NCBI GenBank assembly: GCA_028723525.1
Contig: JAQYET010000110.1
Span: 40,042 to 104,041 of the forward strand
Source of the DNA: Prevotellaceae bacterium
GTDB lineage: Bacteria; Bacteroidota; Bacteroidia; Bacteroidales; Bacteroidaceae
Length of the DNA: 64,000 nucleotides
Direction: 5' to 3'
The stretch's first letter is position 1; the number at the start of each line of letters is the position of its first letter. The translations under genes were made by a program, and so were the position numbers. The notes beneath the pieces were generated by a model. That model was not told the origin of the DNA. It saw only the letters and a list, made by a program, of their open reading frames with translations, and ran no database searches. Positions 1 through 8,645 of the stretch are shown in pieces.

Positions 1-270
1 GACCATGTAGTGTTGCTTGACGAAAGGGGCAGCGAATTGCGAAGTGTGGAGTTCGCTAAATGGCTGCAAAAAAAACAAATGGCTGCAAAGAGACTGTTGT
101 TTGTCATCGGTGGTGCGTATGGATTTTCCAATAAGGTTTATGAACGTGCCAACGAGAAAATATCATTATCCCGAATGACGTTCTCACACCAAATGGTAAG
201 GCTGTTTTTTACAGAACAAATCTACCGTGCATACACGATAATCAAGGGCGAACCATACCACCACGAATGA
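1..270 (+). CDS. rlmH: 23S rRNA pseudouridine-1915 N3-methyltransferase, C-terminal part (window edge)
   Basis: This is the last 89 codons of RlmH, the SPOUT-fold enzyme that methylates pseudouridine 1915 in helix 69 of 23S rRNA. The reading frame is open from base 1, so the gene begins outside the window; the GTG at base 10 is internal. The family's glycine-rich SAM-binding segment (FVIGGAYGF) and the C-terminal LYRAYTI...PYHHE tail are both present, and the usual Y-H-E ending is intact. A hairpin follows and separates it from the convergent peptidase gene. Confidence 0.93.
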   Translation, partial: DHVVLLDERGSELRSVEFAKWLQKKQMAAKRLLFVIGGAYGFSNKVYERANEKISLSRMTFSHQMVRLFFTEQIYRAYTIIKGEPYHHE

Positions 271-313
271 GAAACTGATGCCGGAACATTGAGAGGGAAA
301 TACCCCATAAAAA

Positions 314-354
314 GCATGCAGGACGACAAGCCTAAGCCACACCGTCCCGCATGT
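314..354. terminator. Bidirectional terminator hairpin between rlmH and the S9 peptidase
   Basis: The arms GCATGCAGGACG (314-325) and CGTCCCGCATGT (343-354) pair over about 12 bp with two imperfect positions and enclose a 17-nt loop. A T-rich run follows on the plus side and A-rich sequence lies on the other, so it could end both convergent transcripts. Confidence 0.7.
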
Positions 355-360
355 TTATTT

Positions 361-2565
361 TTATTTTAAGGTCTTTATGAAATGATTAGCGATTTGTCTC
401 AGCAAGTGGTTGCGCGTATTCCCACCATAAATACTATGGTTTCTGTTTGTATAAACGTTCATTTTGAAGTCCTTTCCTGCCTGCACAAGGCTTTCGGTAT
501 ATTCATACGTGTTCTGCGGATGCACGTTATCGTCTGCCAAACCTTGGCAAATGAGCAGTTCTCCGGTCAGGTTCGCAGCACGGGCTATAGGATTGGTGTC
601 ATAGCCTGAAGGATTTTCCTGCGGCGTACGCATGTACCTCTCGGTATATACCGTGTCGTAGAGTCGCCAGTCGGTGGGTGGTGCCACTGCTACACCAGCC
701 GCAAACGCTCCCCTGCCCTCACTCATACTCATAAGGGTGTTGAACCCTCCGAAACTCCAACCCCATATTCCGATGTGTTCACCGTCAACAAACGGCAACG
801 ACTTCAGATAGAGGGCTGTCTCTACTTGGTCTTTAGACTCCAGCAGTCCTAAGTTGAGGTATATACATTTCTCAAACTCTGCCCCTCTCGCACCGGTGCC
901 TCGACCATCCACACAGACAAGGATAAAGTCTTTTTCCGCAAGATAATGGTCGTACAGAGCCCCCTGTCCCATCGAACCCACACGCCATGAATTGACCACC
1001 TGTTGGCTGCCCGGTCCTCCATATTGCCACATTATGACAGGATATTTGCGTGAAGCATCAAAGTTGCTCGGCTTCACCATTATACCATTAAGTTCCACTC
1101 CTTCAGAAGTTTTAAACTTGAAGAACTCCTTCTTTCCGAGTGACAACCGGGCTAAAGTTGCCTTCAGTTGCGCATTATCTATCAGCGTAGAAATGGTCTT
1201 TCCGGCGTTGTTACATATGCTGAAGCGGTAAGGCGTGTCGCAGTCGCTCCATGTATTGACGAAGTATTTGAAGTTTTTGCTGAACACGGCATCGTTCCAA
1301 CCTTTGTCACTCGCCAACTTGCTAACCTTCCCTTTTTTGTCTGAAGAGTATATTTCGCGGTTCATTGCGTCATTACCGGCAGCCTGATAATACACCGTTC
1401 CTGTCGCTTCGTCATATCCGTAGAGCCTTGTCACATCATTGTTTCCAGTTGTCAACTGACGCTCCATATTACCATTCTGTGCGTAAAGGTAAAGTTGCAT
1501 GTGTCCGCTTCTGTCACTTGGCATCACAATATGGCTCGAGGTGATGATTATATTGTCCATCGCCTCCTCCTTAATATATTTATCCACCTTCTCTTTCACC
1601 AGCAACTTGCTTATCGTGGAATACGGATTTACGGCATACAGGGAGAGTTCGTCCTGATGACGGTTCATCGTATATACAATAATCCTTTCCGGATTGTCGG
1701 TGCTCTTTATCCTTGGTATATATCCATCGGCAGGCAGTGGCACGTCGAGTGTCCTCGTCTTGTGCGACTTGATTTCGTAACTCAACACGCTGACCTTAGA
1801 GTTTTCCTGTCCGGCTTTCGGATATTTGTAGGAATATTCCCCGGGATATGTGCCCCATTCCTTGTGTTCAGGATATGCACCTTTGAACATTTGCAGCGAA
1901 TAGGTCTTGACGTTGCTCTCATCATATCTTATCCACGAGAGAGACGAACCGTCGGCATTGAATGTCATGGCGGTGGCAAATCCGAACTCCTCTTCGTTTA
2001 CCCAGTCGGGAATACCGTTTATGATCTCATTGAATTTTCCGTCTTTCGTAACCTGACTTTCCGAGTTATCATAGAGCAGTTTCACAAGGAAAATGTTGTT
2101 GTTTCGCACAAACGCCACCTGATTTCCATCCTCCGACCACACCGGTGACTGCTGCGGACCATTGTCAGAGAGTTTTTCCAACCACTTGTTAGCGATGTTG
2201 TATATGTAATATTCCGCCGTGAAAGAATGTCGATAGATGCGTTTTGTTTTAGTCTGAATGAGCATTTTCTTCCCGTCGGGACTCAATAGATAGCCATCGA
2301 AGTCGTCGATTTTTAGATTTACCGTCGTGTTAACGTCGAACAACACTGCTGTTTTCTTGCCATTATTGAACGCAAATTGCAGTATTTGCTTTCCGTCTTC
2401 GCTTATCTGTGCATAACTGTCGCCATCGGGCATCGGCGTTATGGCACTGAGATATTGCGGTGAATACTTGCCCGAATTGATGTCTTCCAACTTGAGTTCG
2501 GACTGTGCATGCAAACTTATTGCAGATATGAATGCTGCAGCTAAAACTATAAGAAGTCTTTTCAT
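361..2565 (-). CDS. S9B prolyl peptidase (dipeptidyl peptidase IV / prolyl tripeptidyl peptidase type), exported
   Basis: This serine peptidase removes di- or tripeptides after proline from peptide N-termini, outside the cytoplasm. Residues 1-21 form a signal peptide ending LHAQ. The N-terminal half is the beta-propeller (DPPIV_N) domain and the C-terminal third is the alpha/beta hydrolase. The visible triad is Ser604 in GWSFGG, Asp678/679 in GLADDNVH and His710 in NRNHSIYGG. The acidic EEE at 191-193, after DWVN, matches the residues that bind the substrate N-terminus in this subfamily. The length of 734 aa fits both DPP-IV and PtpA of Porphyromonas, and sequence alone does not separate them. 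It is monocistronic, facing rlmH and divergent from the radical SAM gene. Confidence 0.9.
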   Translation of the reverse strand: MKRLLIVLAAAFISAISLHAQSELKLEDINSGKYSPQYLSAITPMPDGDSYAQISEDGKQILQFAFNNGKKTAVLFDVNTTVNLKIDDFDGYLLSPDGKKMLIQTKTKRIYRHSFTAEYYIYNIANKWLEKLSDNGPQQSPVWSEDGNQVAFVRNNNIFLVKLLYDNSESQVTKDGKFNEIINGIPDWVNEEEFGFATAMTFNADGSSLSWIRYDESNVKTYSLQMFKGAYPEHKEWGTYPGEYSYKYPKAGQENSKVSVLSYEIKSHKTRTLDVPLPADGYIPRIKSTDNPERIIVYTMNRHQDELSLYAVNPYSTISKLLVKEKVDKYIKEEAMDNIIITSSHIVMPSDRSGHMQLYLYAQNGNMERQLTTGNNDVTRLYGYDEATGTVYYQAAGNDAMNREIYSSDKKGKVSKLASDKGWNDAVFSKNFKYFVNTWSDCDTPYRFSICNNAGKTISTLIDNAQLKATLARLSLGKKEFFKFKTSEGVELNGIMVKPSNFDASRKYPVIMWQYGGPGSQQVVNSWRVGSMGQGALYDHYLAEKDFILVCVDGRGTGARGAEFEKCIYLNLGLLESKDQVETALYLKSLPFVDGEHIGIWGWSFGGFNTLMSMSEGRGAFAAGVAVAPPTDWRLYDTVYTERYMRTPQENPSGYDTNPIARAANLTGELLICQGLADDNVHPQNTYEYTESLVQAGKDFKMNVYTNRNHSIYGGNTRNHLLRQIANHFIKTLK

Positions 2566-2586
2566 TTATACAGATTATATTGTTAA

Positions 2587-2621
2587 TTTGCGGCAAAGTT
2601 AAGAATTATTTGCTACATTTG
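2587..2621. promoter_or_regulatory. Divergent promoters for the S9 peptidase and the radical SAM gene
   Basis: On the plus strand TTTG (2587-2590) precedes TACATTTG (2614-2621), a Bacteroidetes TAnnTTTG -7 box, with a slightly long 23-bp spacer. On the minus strand TAACTTTG (complement of 2594-2601) is a second -7 box, 29 bp before the peptidase ATG. The two boxes are interleaved in the 82-bp gap between the genes. Confidence 0.6.
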
Positions 2622-2647
2622 CAAAGTTTATATCATAAAATCGGTTC

Positions 2648-3565
2648 ATGGAAAAAAAGCATTACAACGACTTTGGCTCATGGATAAGGGAACGGCTCGG
2701 AGGCAAGGTTCAGAAAATTAGTATCGATGCGGGATTTTCGTGTCCCAATAGAGACGGCGCGAAGGGTGTCGGCGGATGTATCTTTTGTGACAACAAGACC
2801 TTTTCTCCGTCTTATTGCCGAGGAACAAAAAACGTTAGAGAGCAACTTACAGAGGGGATTAACTTCTTCAAAAGAAAATATAACGATGTGAAGTATATGG
2901 CTTATTTCCAGTCTTATACCAACACTTATGCCTCCGTAGAGAAACTTAAACGACTGTATGAGGAGGCTCTCAACGTGGAGAATGTTGTCGGAATAGTTAT
3001 CGGAACGCGCCCCGATTGCGTTCCCAATACGACTCTCGACTATCTCGAACAACTCAACAGGCAGGTATTCATGATTGTGGAATATGGGATTGAGAGTGTC
3101 AACAACCACACTCTTGCAAAAATCAGGCGAGGACATACATTCGAATGTTCGCAGGATGCCATAGCGCGCACAGCGGAAAGGGGAATACTCGTTGGCGGGC
3201 ATCTCATTCTTGGCTTGCCGGGAGAGACGCGGGAAGATAACATCAAGGCGGCAGAAGAAATAAGCAAGACGCGGATTGACATTCTTAAACTTCACCAACT
3301 GCAGGTGGTGAAAGACACTGCTCTCGCCGACGAATACATGAAAGAGCGATTTCACGTGTATGATGTTGACGAATACATCGAACTTGTTGCGTCGTTCATA
3401 CAGCACACAAGGCATGATATAGTGTTCGATAGGTTTGCGTCACAATCGCCTTCCGACATGGTGATTGCTCCAAAATGGGGAATAAAAAGCCATGAGTTCA
3501 CAGACAAACTCGACAATCACCTAAGATTAAATGAAATATTCCAAGGACAACTGATAACAGATTGA
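2648..3565 (+). CDS. TIGR01212-family radical SAM protein (YhcC-like)
   Basis: This is a cytoplasmic radical SAM protein of the YhcC family, whose reaction is not firmly established. The cluster-binding cysteines are Cys32, Cys44 and Cys47 in the family pattern CPNRDG-x6-CIFC, which has a longer first gap than the classic CxxxCxxC. Further family marks are YFQSYTNTY, GTRPDC, EYGIES and the glycine-rich GGHLILGLPGE. The length of 305 aa is normal. The ATG lies 27 bp after the -7 box. The stop is only 6 bp from the convergent stop of the GldB-like gene. Confidence 0.9.
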   Translation: MEKKHYNDFGSWIRERLGGKVQKISIDAGFSCPNRDGAKGVGGCIFCDNKTFSPSYCRGTKNVREQLTEGINFFKRKYNDVKYMAYFQSYTNTYASVEKLKRLYEEALNVENVVGIVIGTRPDCVPNTTLDYLEQLNRQVFMIVEYGIESVNNHTLAKIRRGHTFECSQDAIARTAERGILVGGHLILGLPGETREDNIKAAEEISKTRIDILKLHQLQVVKDTALADEYMKERFHVYDVDEYIELVASFIQHTRHDIVFDRFASQSPSDMVIAPKWGIKSHEFTDKLDNHLRLNEIFQGQLITD

Positions 3566-3571
3566 AACACA

Positions 3572-4387
3572 TTATTCTATACCTGTCTTCTTTATAATAT
3601 CATCATGATCGTTTTCAAGAAGCAACTGCAGCACAGTCAACGATGAGTGTTTGCGCATGTAGGCGTCTATACATTCAACATATTTTGTCCTGAAAACATT
3701 CTTTCCCACTACGAGATTAGACACCCACATTATCTTGCCGGTATGTAGGTCGCGGTCTAACTGCGACCTGTTTTCAAGATTATCAAGCGGATAAAGGCTG
3801 AGCAAATAGAAGCAGATACAGTCGGAAGTGATGTTGCCGCGCGTCATGCTTTCGCGCTGATTATGGTTGTAATATTTGCGGTATATGGGATAATTCTCAC
3901 CCATATATTTGTCGAGTGATATTCCAACCATGCCATCTCCGATTATGATACTATGCTCAAGGTCGCCTATTTGGGCATAAAATTCGGGCGTTTGAATATC
4001 CGGAATGTATGTTCTCAACTTACCGAAAGCATCGTTGAGACTCTTGTTGATATCGTCAATATTTGCATACTCCACCTCAACATCAGCCATGATAACCTGC
4101 AACGTGCTGTCTTGATAATATTTCAACAATGTCTTACTTATTTCCGGGTCGTCAACTTCTCCTATGTGCAAGATGTCTTCTATCAGTGTGCGTGTCTCTA
4201 TCGGGAACTCCGTGTTCATTTGTTGCAATGCCGAGAAATCCCCTGTAGTGAGATACTGACTCTGCAGACGGTCGTAACGTTTTATCTCTATCTTTTTACG
4301 GTCGGTATCATCATTCGGACGCAATTTATACTCGCATCCGGAACAAAACACCATGACCCAAATTATAATAAAATAAAACTTCCGCAC
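3572..4387 (-). CDS. gldB: GldB-like lipoprotein
   Basis: This is a predicted outer-envelope lipoprotein related to GldB, which in gliding Bacteroidetes is needed for motility and the associated type IX secretion. Homologues also occur in non-gliding species, where the role is unclear. The N-terminus is hydrophobic and ends at Cys18 in a loose lipobox (CSGC). The middle part carries the family-type segment VGISLDKYMGENYPIY around residues 155-170. No catalytic motif is visible. No other gld genes are nearby, so the role here rests on similarity alone; the match is from memory of the family. Confidence 0.68.
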   Translation of the reverse strand: MRKFYFIIIWVMVFCSGCEYKLRPNDDTDRKKIEIKRYDRLQSQYLTTGDFSALQQMNTEFPIETRTLIEDILHIGEVDDPEISKTLLKYYQDSTLQVIMADVEVEYANIDDINKSLNDAFGKLRTYIPDIQTPEFYAQIGDLEHSIIIGDGMVGISLDKYMGENYPIYRKYYNHNQRESMTRGNITSDCICFYLLSLYPLDNLENRSQLDRDLHTGKIMWVSNLVVGKNVFRTKYVECIDAYMRKHSSLTVLQLLLENDHDDIIKKTGIE

Positions 4388-4412
4388 AAATGAATAGAAT
4401 TAAAAACTGTTG

Positions 4413-4444
4413 CAAAATTACAAAATACATCTCAAACATCCAAA
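4413..4444 (-). promoter_or_regulatory. Promoter of the GldB-like gene
   Basis: Read on the minus strand, TTTG (complement of 4441-4444) is followed after 20 bp by TAATTTTG (complement of 4413-4420). This is an exact Bacteroidetes -33/-7 arrangement ending 25 bp before the ATG. Confidence 0.7.
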
Positions 4445-4790
4445 CTTTTACTAAAAAAGTTAAACTAAAATAAGTTTGTTTAACCTTCTTAGAGTCAATG
4501 GCGAATTCCATAAGCACACCTTATACCGCTAAATATTGTGAAAACTGCATCTCTTTTGCGAATTTTGTGGTACGCCAAGGTCTTTATGTGAACATTTTTT
4601 TAGTATCTTTGTCGCCAGAAAATATCAATAATAATTTCCTCCTACAATAATGCCTACTACCATCACCCAACGCCTGATGTGTCAAAATCTCAATGTTGGT
4701 GTAAGCCATGACAAAATGGAGGGTGCATAAAACACCACACTGGTATGAAATTAAACGTTGTTATCTTTCAATAGAATTATCATACATTAA
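4445..4790. other. Intergenic region with one promoter and no recognised gene
   Basis: A plus-strand -7 box TATCTTTG lies at 4604-4611. About 40 bp later there is a 26-codon open frame (4650-4730, starting MPTTITQRLM) that I cannot assign; it may be a leader or a gene scrap. The rest is A/T-rich and without clear structure. The arrangement suggests that the promoter once served the SMR gene whose remnant follows. Confidence 0.4.
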
Positions 4791-4994
4791 ATAAACTGGA
4801 TTGTTTTAATTTTGGCAGGACTTTGCGAGGTTGGTTTTACTTACAGCCTTGGCAGGGCTAAATCCGTAGAGGGCACGGCATGGTGGACGTGGATAACAGT
4901 GTTCGGACTGTTATATGTGCTGAGTGCCGTATTGCTGGCAAAAGCAACACAGACAATTCCTTTGGATATTATTAGGCATCATCAACAAAAATGA
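4791..4994 (+). pseudogene. Remnant of an SMR-family (SugE/QacE-type) efflux transporter
   Basis: The frame from 4791 reads I-N-W-I-V-L-I-L-A-G-L-C-E-V-G-F-T, the first membrane helix of a small multidrug resistance protein with its essential glutamate (in AGLCEVG). A second helix follows (WWTWITVFGLLYVLSAVLLA) and then AKATQTIPL. At this point family members continue with G-T-A-Y-A and two more helices, but here the frame shifts into DIIRHHQQK and stops. The expected ATG is ATA. About half of the roughly 105-residue protein is therefore missing, and the start is damaged. The TGA overlaps the ATG of the next gene (ATGA at 4991). Confidence 0.75.
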
Positions 4995-5743
4995 GACTGA
5001 CTTATATATTCCATAGTGGTTTTGTGCTTGAAAGCGATAAATCCATTCTGGTATTTGATTATTGGATAGACCCTGCAAGTGTGATGCAGAGCGTACTCCG
5101 AAGCGAAAAACCGCTGTATGTCTTCTCCAGCCACTTTCATGAAGACCACTTCACAAAAGAAATCTTTGAGTGGAGAAAGCGCAAAGAGAACGTGACCTAT
5201 ATCCTGAGCAAAGATATTCTCAGACACAGGAGAGCCTGTAAAGAAGAAGTTAATGCTTGGTTGGCAAAAGGTGCTTCGTGGTCAGACGGACTTGTTTCCG
5301 TCAAAGCATCAGGCAGTACAGACAGTGGTGTGTCTTGGATTATTGAGACCGAGGGTAAGCGCATCTTCCACGCCGGCGACTTAAACAACTGGTATGCAAG
5401 GTTCCTACCCGAAGCAGTACCGAACCAAACCATTTATAGCGAAGAATTTGATGAGGACATCGACCCGATAGCTCATGAAAAGCAATACCTTGGAGAACTG
5501 AAGGACATCCGCAAAGCGGCAGACAGTTTCGACATTGTGATGTTCCCAATAGATAGCCGCATCGGGAATGGCTATACTCTTGGTGGCAGACAGTTCATCG
5601 AGCGTTTCAAAATAGGCATGTTCGTTCCCATGCACTTCGTAGCCGGTGGCTTTAAATCGTCATGGCGCATGAAGGAGTTTACGGATGAAAAGAACATCCC
5701 ATTTTGGAAGATAACCAAAGAAGGAGAGATGATAGAGTTATGA
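4991..5743 (+). CDS. Metallo-beta-lactamase-fold hydrolase
   Basis: This is a cytoplasmic MBL-superfamily protein of 250 aa. The metal motif HxHxDH is complete at His48, His50, Asp52 and His53 (SSHFHEDHF), and a second metal site is likely at the RIFHAGDLN segment. A C-terminal VPMHF supplies the last histidine. The short single-domain form resembles UlaG/YtnP-like hydrolases, but the substrate cannot be told from sequence. It starts inside the stop of the degraded SMR gene and is followed by a VOC protein and a winged-helix protein on the same strand, probably as one transcript. Confidence 0.85.
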   Translation: MRLTYIFHSGFVLESDKSILVFDYWIDPASVMQSVLRSEKPLYVFSSHFHEDHFTKEIFEWRKRKENVTYILSKDILRHRRACKEEVNAWLAKGASWSDGLVSVKASGSTDSGVSWIIETEGKRIFHAGDLNNWYARFLPEAVPNQTIYSEEFDEDIDPIAHEKQYLGELKDIRKAADSFDIVMFPIDSRIGNGYTLGGRQFIERFKIGMFVPMHFVAGGFKSSWRMKEFTDEKNIPFWKITKEGEMIEL

Positions 5744-5792
5744 CAAACAATAAAAACATGTATCTTACGTTATAACAGAAACTTAATGAGAT

Positions 5793-6182
5793 ATGGATAA
5801 GAAAGAAAAGAAAGTAACAGGGTTGGGTGGTATTATGTTCAAAAGCAAAGCCCCTGACGCAACGCGTAAATGGTATGAGAATATGCTTGGTATTGAGGAT
5901 GATCCATACGGGTATAAGTTTGAGTGGATTGATAAGGAGGATACCGGCAAGACCGGCGTAACCGTATGGAGTCCGATGCCTGAAGACTCTGACTATCTCG
6001 GTGATGCAGACCAGCAATACATGATTAACTATCGTGTACATAATCTTGAGAGATTAACTGTACAACTTCGAGAGAATGGTGTTGTTATCCTTGACGAGAT
6101 TGAGGAGTATGAAGGACTTGGCAAGTTCCTGCATATAATTGATATAGACGGGCGTAGGGTCGAGCTTTGGGAACCGGCATAA
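5793..6182 (+). CDS. VOC-family (glyoxalase/bleomycin-resistance fold) protein
   Basis: This 129-residue protein has two beta-alpha-beta-beta-beta repeats: the first around FKSKAPDATRKWYENMLG, the second ending in DIDGRRVELWEP, whose glutamate is the typical metal ligand. VOC proteins bind a divalent metal and act on, or bind, small electrophiles and drugs. Nothing here identifies the substrate. It lies 49 bp after the MBL gene and 6 bp before the winged-helix gene, so co-transcription is likely. Confidence 0.85.
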   Translation: MDKKEKKVTGLGGIMFKSKAPDATRKWYENMLGIEDDPYGYKFEWIDKEDTGKTGVTVWSPMPEDSDYLGDADQQYMINYRVHNLERLTVQLRENGVVILDEIEEYEGLGKFLHIIDIDGRRVELWEPA

Positions 6183-6188
6183 CGGTAT

Positions 6189-7223
6189 ATGAATCCAATA
6201 TCCATCAGACTGCTCAATCAGCAACTTATATCTCCGCAGTTCAACACCCCCGAGGAAGTTGTTCACTATATGTGTGCCATGCAATCTCAGGAGTATCGCA
6301 TGATGCGTTGGGCTGTAGGCATGCGTTGCAAACAACCATCATATAAGTTGTTCAAGAAAGCCTTCGATACCGGCAGCATAATTCGTTTTCACCTCATGCG
6401 AGGCACATGGCAACTGGTATCAGCCGAGAATTATTGGTGGTTGTTGGAACTATGCTCCCCAAAGGCAATCAGTGTTACCAAAGGTTGGATGAGCAGCAGG
6501 GTTCATATCTCTGAGAAAGAACACATGTTGGTGCAAGAAATACTTGCACAGGCTGCGGCGGACAAAGGTAGTGCCACAAAGGACGACTTCGTACAGGCAT
6601 TGGCAAAAAAGAATATCCTACTGGATAAATACCGTTTGAGTTACCATGTTCGTATGTGCGAGATGAACGGTGTGCTCTGCAGTGGTAATCTTCTGCCAAT
6701 GAAAACCACCTACGCACTTACCGCTAACAAGTTGAAACCACGAGTATCAATAGATAGAGATGAAGCATTGATACGCCTAACGCGCATGTACTTCAAAAGC
6801 CGCCAACCTGCCACTTTAGAAGACTTTGTATGGTGGTCGGGACTGAATGTAAGCGATTGTCGCAAGGGCATCCAACTATCCGGCAATTATCTTCACAAAG
6901 AGAAATATCTTGGCAGAGAGTTCTATCTCACCGACGATTGCCGCACCAGAGGTTTCCGCAAAGGTAAGTACCTACTGATACCACCATACGATGAATATCT
7001 TATAAGTTATAAAAGCCGCGACATTGTTCTTTCACCCGAGTATAAGCATAAAGCCCATAACAACAGCGGTATCTTCCAACCGGTTATTGCACACGACGGG
7101 ATAATCTGTGGTAATTGGAGCCCTTTCAAGGAGAGTTGCCAATCAGGTTATTTCATGGGAAATCATGCGGCAAACAGCATACATGACGCATGGTTAGAAT
7201 ACAGGGAGTATATGCGGAAATGA
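6189..7223 (+). CDS. Winged-helix DNA-binding protein (HTH_42 / AlkZ-YcaQ related)
   Basis: This 344-residue protein resembles the HTH_42 family, whose characterised members AlkZ and YcaQ are DNA glycosylases that unhook interstrand crosslinks. Early motifs RLLNQQL and AMQSQEYRMMRWAVG and a central LMRGTWQLVSAENYWW match the family layout, including the hydrophobic, tryptophan-rich core. I could not confirm the QxQ catalytic residues of AlkZ, so a repair activity is not claimed. It is the last gene of the MBL-VOC-winged-helix run; its TGA lies inside the following hairpin. Confidence 0.8.
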   Translation: MNPISIRLLNQQLISPQFNTPEEVVHYMCAMQSQEYRMMRWAVGMRCKQPSYKLFKKAFDTGSIIRFHLMRGTWQLVSAENYWWLLELCSPKAISVTKGWMSSRVHISEKEHMLVQEILAQAAADKGSATKDDFVQALAKKNILLDKYRLSYHVRMCEMNGVLCSGNLLPMKTTYALTANKLKPRVSIDRDEALIRLTRMYFKSRQPATLEDFVWWSGLNVSDCRKGIQLSGNYLHKEKYLGREFYLTDDCRTRGFRKGKYLLIPPYDEYLISYKSRDIVLSPEYKHKAHNNSGIFQPVIAHDGIICGNWSPFKESCQSGYFMGNHAANSIHDAWLEYREYMRK

Positions 7224-7260
7224 CAGGGAAATACCTATTTCAGATACTTTCCTGTCATTT
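7218..7260. terminator. Hairpin at the end of the winged-helix gene
   Basis: AAATGACAGG (7218-7227) pairs perfectly with CCTGTCATTT (7251-7260). The left arm contains the stop codon of the preceding gene. No long U-run follows on the plus side. It separates two convergent genes, so termination on either strand is plausible. Confidence 0.6.
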
Positions 7261-7296
7261 CAAATACATAATCTTCACGTATGTTCTAACCTCGGG

Positions 7297-8463
7297 CTAC
7301 AAACTCTCTTTGAGAATTTCAATCACTTCTTCACGAGTAAGTTTATGGTAGCCGGCATCAAATATAATGGTGCTATCGGCAATAGCACTGATGTTTTGAT
7401 TGGTAACACCGAGTTCAGCCGAGTGCATCACCACGCCTATCTCCTTCATCCATGATTCGAGGGCAGCGATACCTGCGTCTGCCAATTCGCGGTCAGTCTT
7501 GCCATCTGCAACTATGCCCCACACGGCAGTGGCAAAACGAGCAAATTTCTTCAGTCCAAACTGCGACACATATTTATAATAAGGTATAGAGACCGCTGCA
7601 AGTGTCATGCCGTGGGTGGCATCGGTATGAGCACCGATAGCCTGACCAATCATGTGCACCATCCAGTCGCCTCCCTTACCGCTCTTCAGCAATGTGTTAA
7701 GTGCCCAAGTTGCTGTCCACATGATGTTTGAACGAGCCTCGTAATCCTGTGGGTTCTTAACTGCGATACGGCTTGAATGTACAAGTGAACGCATCAGTCC
7801 CTCGGCAATATAGTCGGTGGTGTAATCTCCTTCGCCTTGAAAATATTGTTCCATGATATGACTCATTATATCAAAGAAGCCAGCCACCATCTGATATTGA
7901 GGAACCGTGAAAGTAAACTTAGGATTGAGCACAGTAAACTTAGGGAAGGCATACGAGCCAAACACCTTGCCAATCTTCATTCCAACCTTGCGATTGGTAA
8001 TCACCGAGCCGCCATTCATCTCAGAACCCGTGCCCACCATTGTCAGCACTGCACCAATCGGGATTACTCGACAGTCTGCCTCCTGCTGTTCCACATAATA
8101 TTTCTGCCACGGGTCACTCTCGCACCACGCAGAGCAACTCACACCCTTGGCATAGTCGATTGTGGAGCCGCCACCCACCGCGAGAATGAGATCCACATTG
8201 TTTTCACGTGCTATCCTTGCTCCTTCATAAAGTTTCTCCACAGTAGGATTGGGCATAACGCCGGCATCCTCTACAATGGTCTTATCTACCTCTTTTAGGG
8301 CATTAACTACTGCATCGTATATACCATTCCGCTTGATACTTCCACCGCCATAGCACAGTTGCACCACAGGTCCATACTGTTTCAGTTCGTCACTTAAATA
8401 CTTCAGCGCGTCCTCACCGAAATACAGTTTTGTAGGATTGTAATAAGAAAAATTTCCTTCCAT
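7297..8463 (-). CDS. Iron-containing alcohol dehydrogenase (YqhD/butanol dehydrogenase type)
   Basis: This 388-residue group III alcohol dehydrogenase reduces aldehydes with NAD(P)H in the cytoplasm. The nucleotide-binding GGGSTIDYAKG follows an N-terminal segment beginning NFSYYNPTKLYFG. The metal ligands appear as Asp and His in FFDIMSHIMEQYF and His in the region MVHMIGQAIGAHTDATHG. The full length agrees with YqhD (387 aa). It is flanked by convergent genes on one side and the pyrF terminator on the other, so it is probably transcribed alone. Confidence 0.93.
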   Translation of the reverse strand: MEGNFSYYNPTKLYFGEDALKYLSDELKQYGPVVQLCYGGGSIKRNGIYDAVVNALKEVDKTIVEDAGVMPNPTVEKLYEGARIARENNVDLILAVGGGSTIDYAKGVSCSAWCESDPWQKYYVEQQEADCRVIPIGAVLTMVGTGSEMNGGSVITNRKVGMKIGKVFGSYAFPKFTVLNPKFTFTVPQYQMVAGFFDIMSHIMEQYFQGEGDYTTDYIAEGLMRSLVHSSRIAVKNPQDYEARSNIMWTATWALNTLLKSGKGGDWMVHMIGQAIGAHTDATHGMTLAAVSIPYYKYVSQFGLKKFARFATAVWGIVADGKTDRELADAGIAALESWMKEIGVVMHSAELGVTNQNISAIADSTIIFDAGYHKLTREEVIEILKESL

Positions 8464-8611
8464 AACTCTTTTGATTTTATATTGTACTTACTTTGCAACC
8501 AATTCTTTGTTATTTACGAGTTCCTTTCTTTTATTTAGAATGGCTGTTTTCCTATTCTTGATTTGCATTACAAAAACAAGTATTAGGCAGAGAAAGTTTA
8601 AATTTTACGCA

Positions 8612-8645
8612 AAAAACTACCGCGTTTCATTTAAAATGCGGTAGT
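8612..8645 (-). terminator. Intrinsic terminator overlapping the 3' end of pyrF
   Basis: On the minus strand ACTACCGC (complement of 8638-8645) lies within the last codons of pyrF and pairs exactly with GCGGTAGT (complement of 8617-8624), followed by TTTTTT. The stop codon sits in the loop. This closes the phoH-to-pyrF operon. Confidence 0.88.

Noticed and set aside
4650-4730. Short ORF of 26 codons after a promoter
   Set aside because: No recognisable similarity and no sign of conservation can be judged from one sequence; mentioned only as part of the intergenic region.
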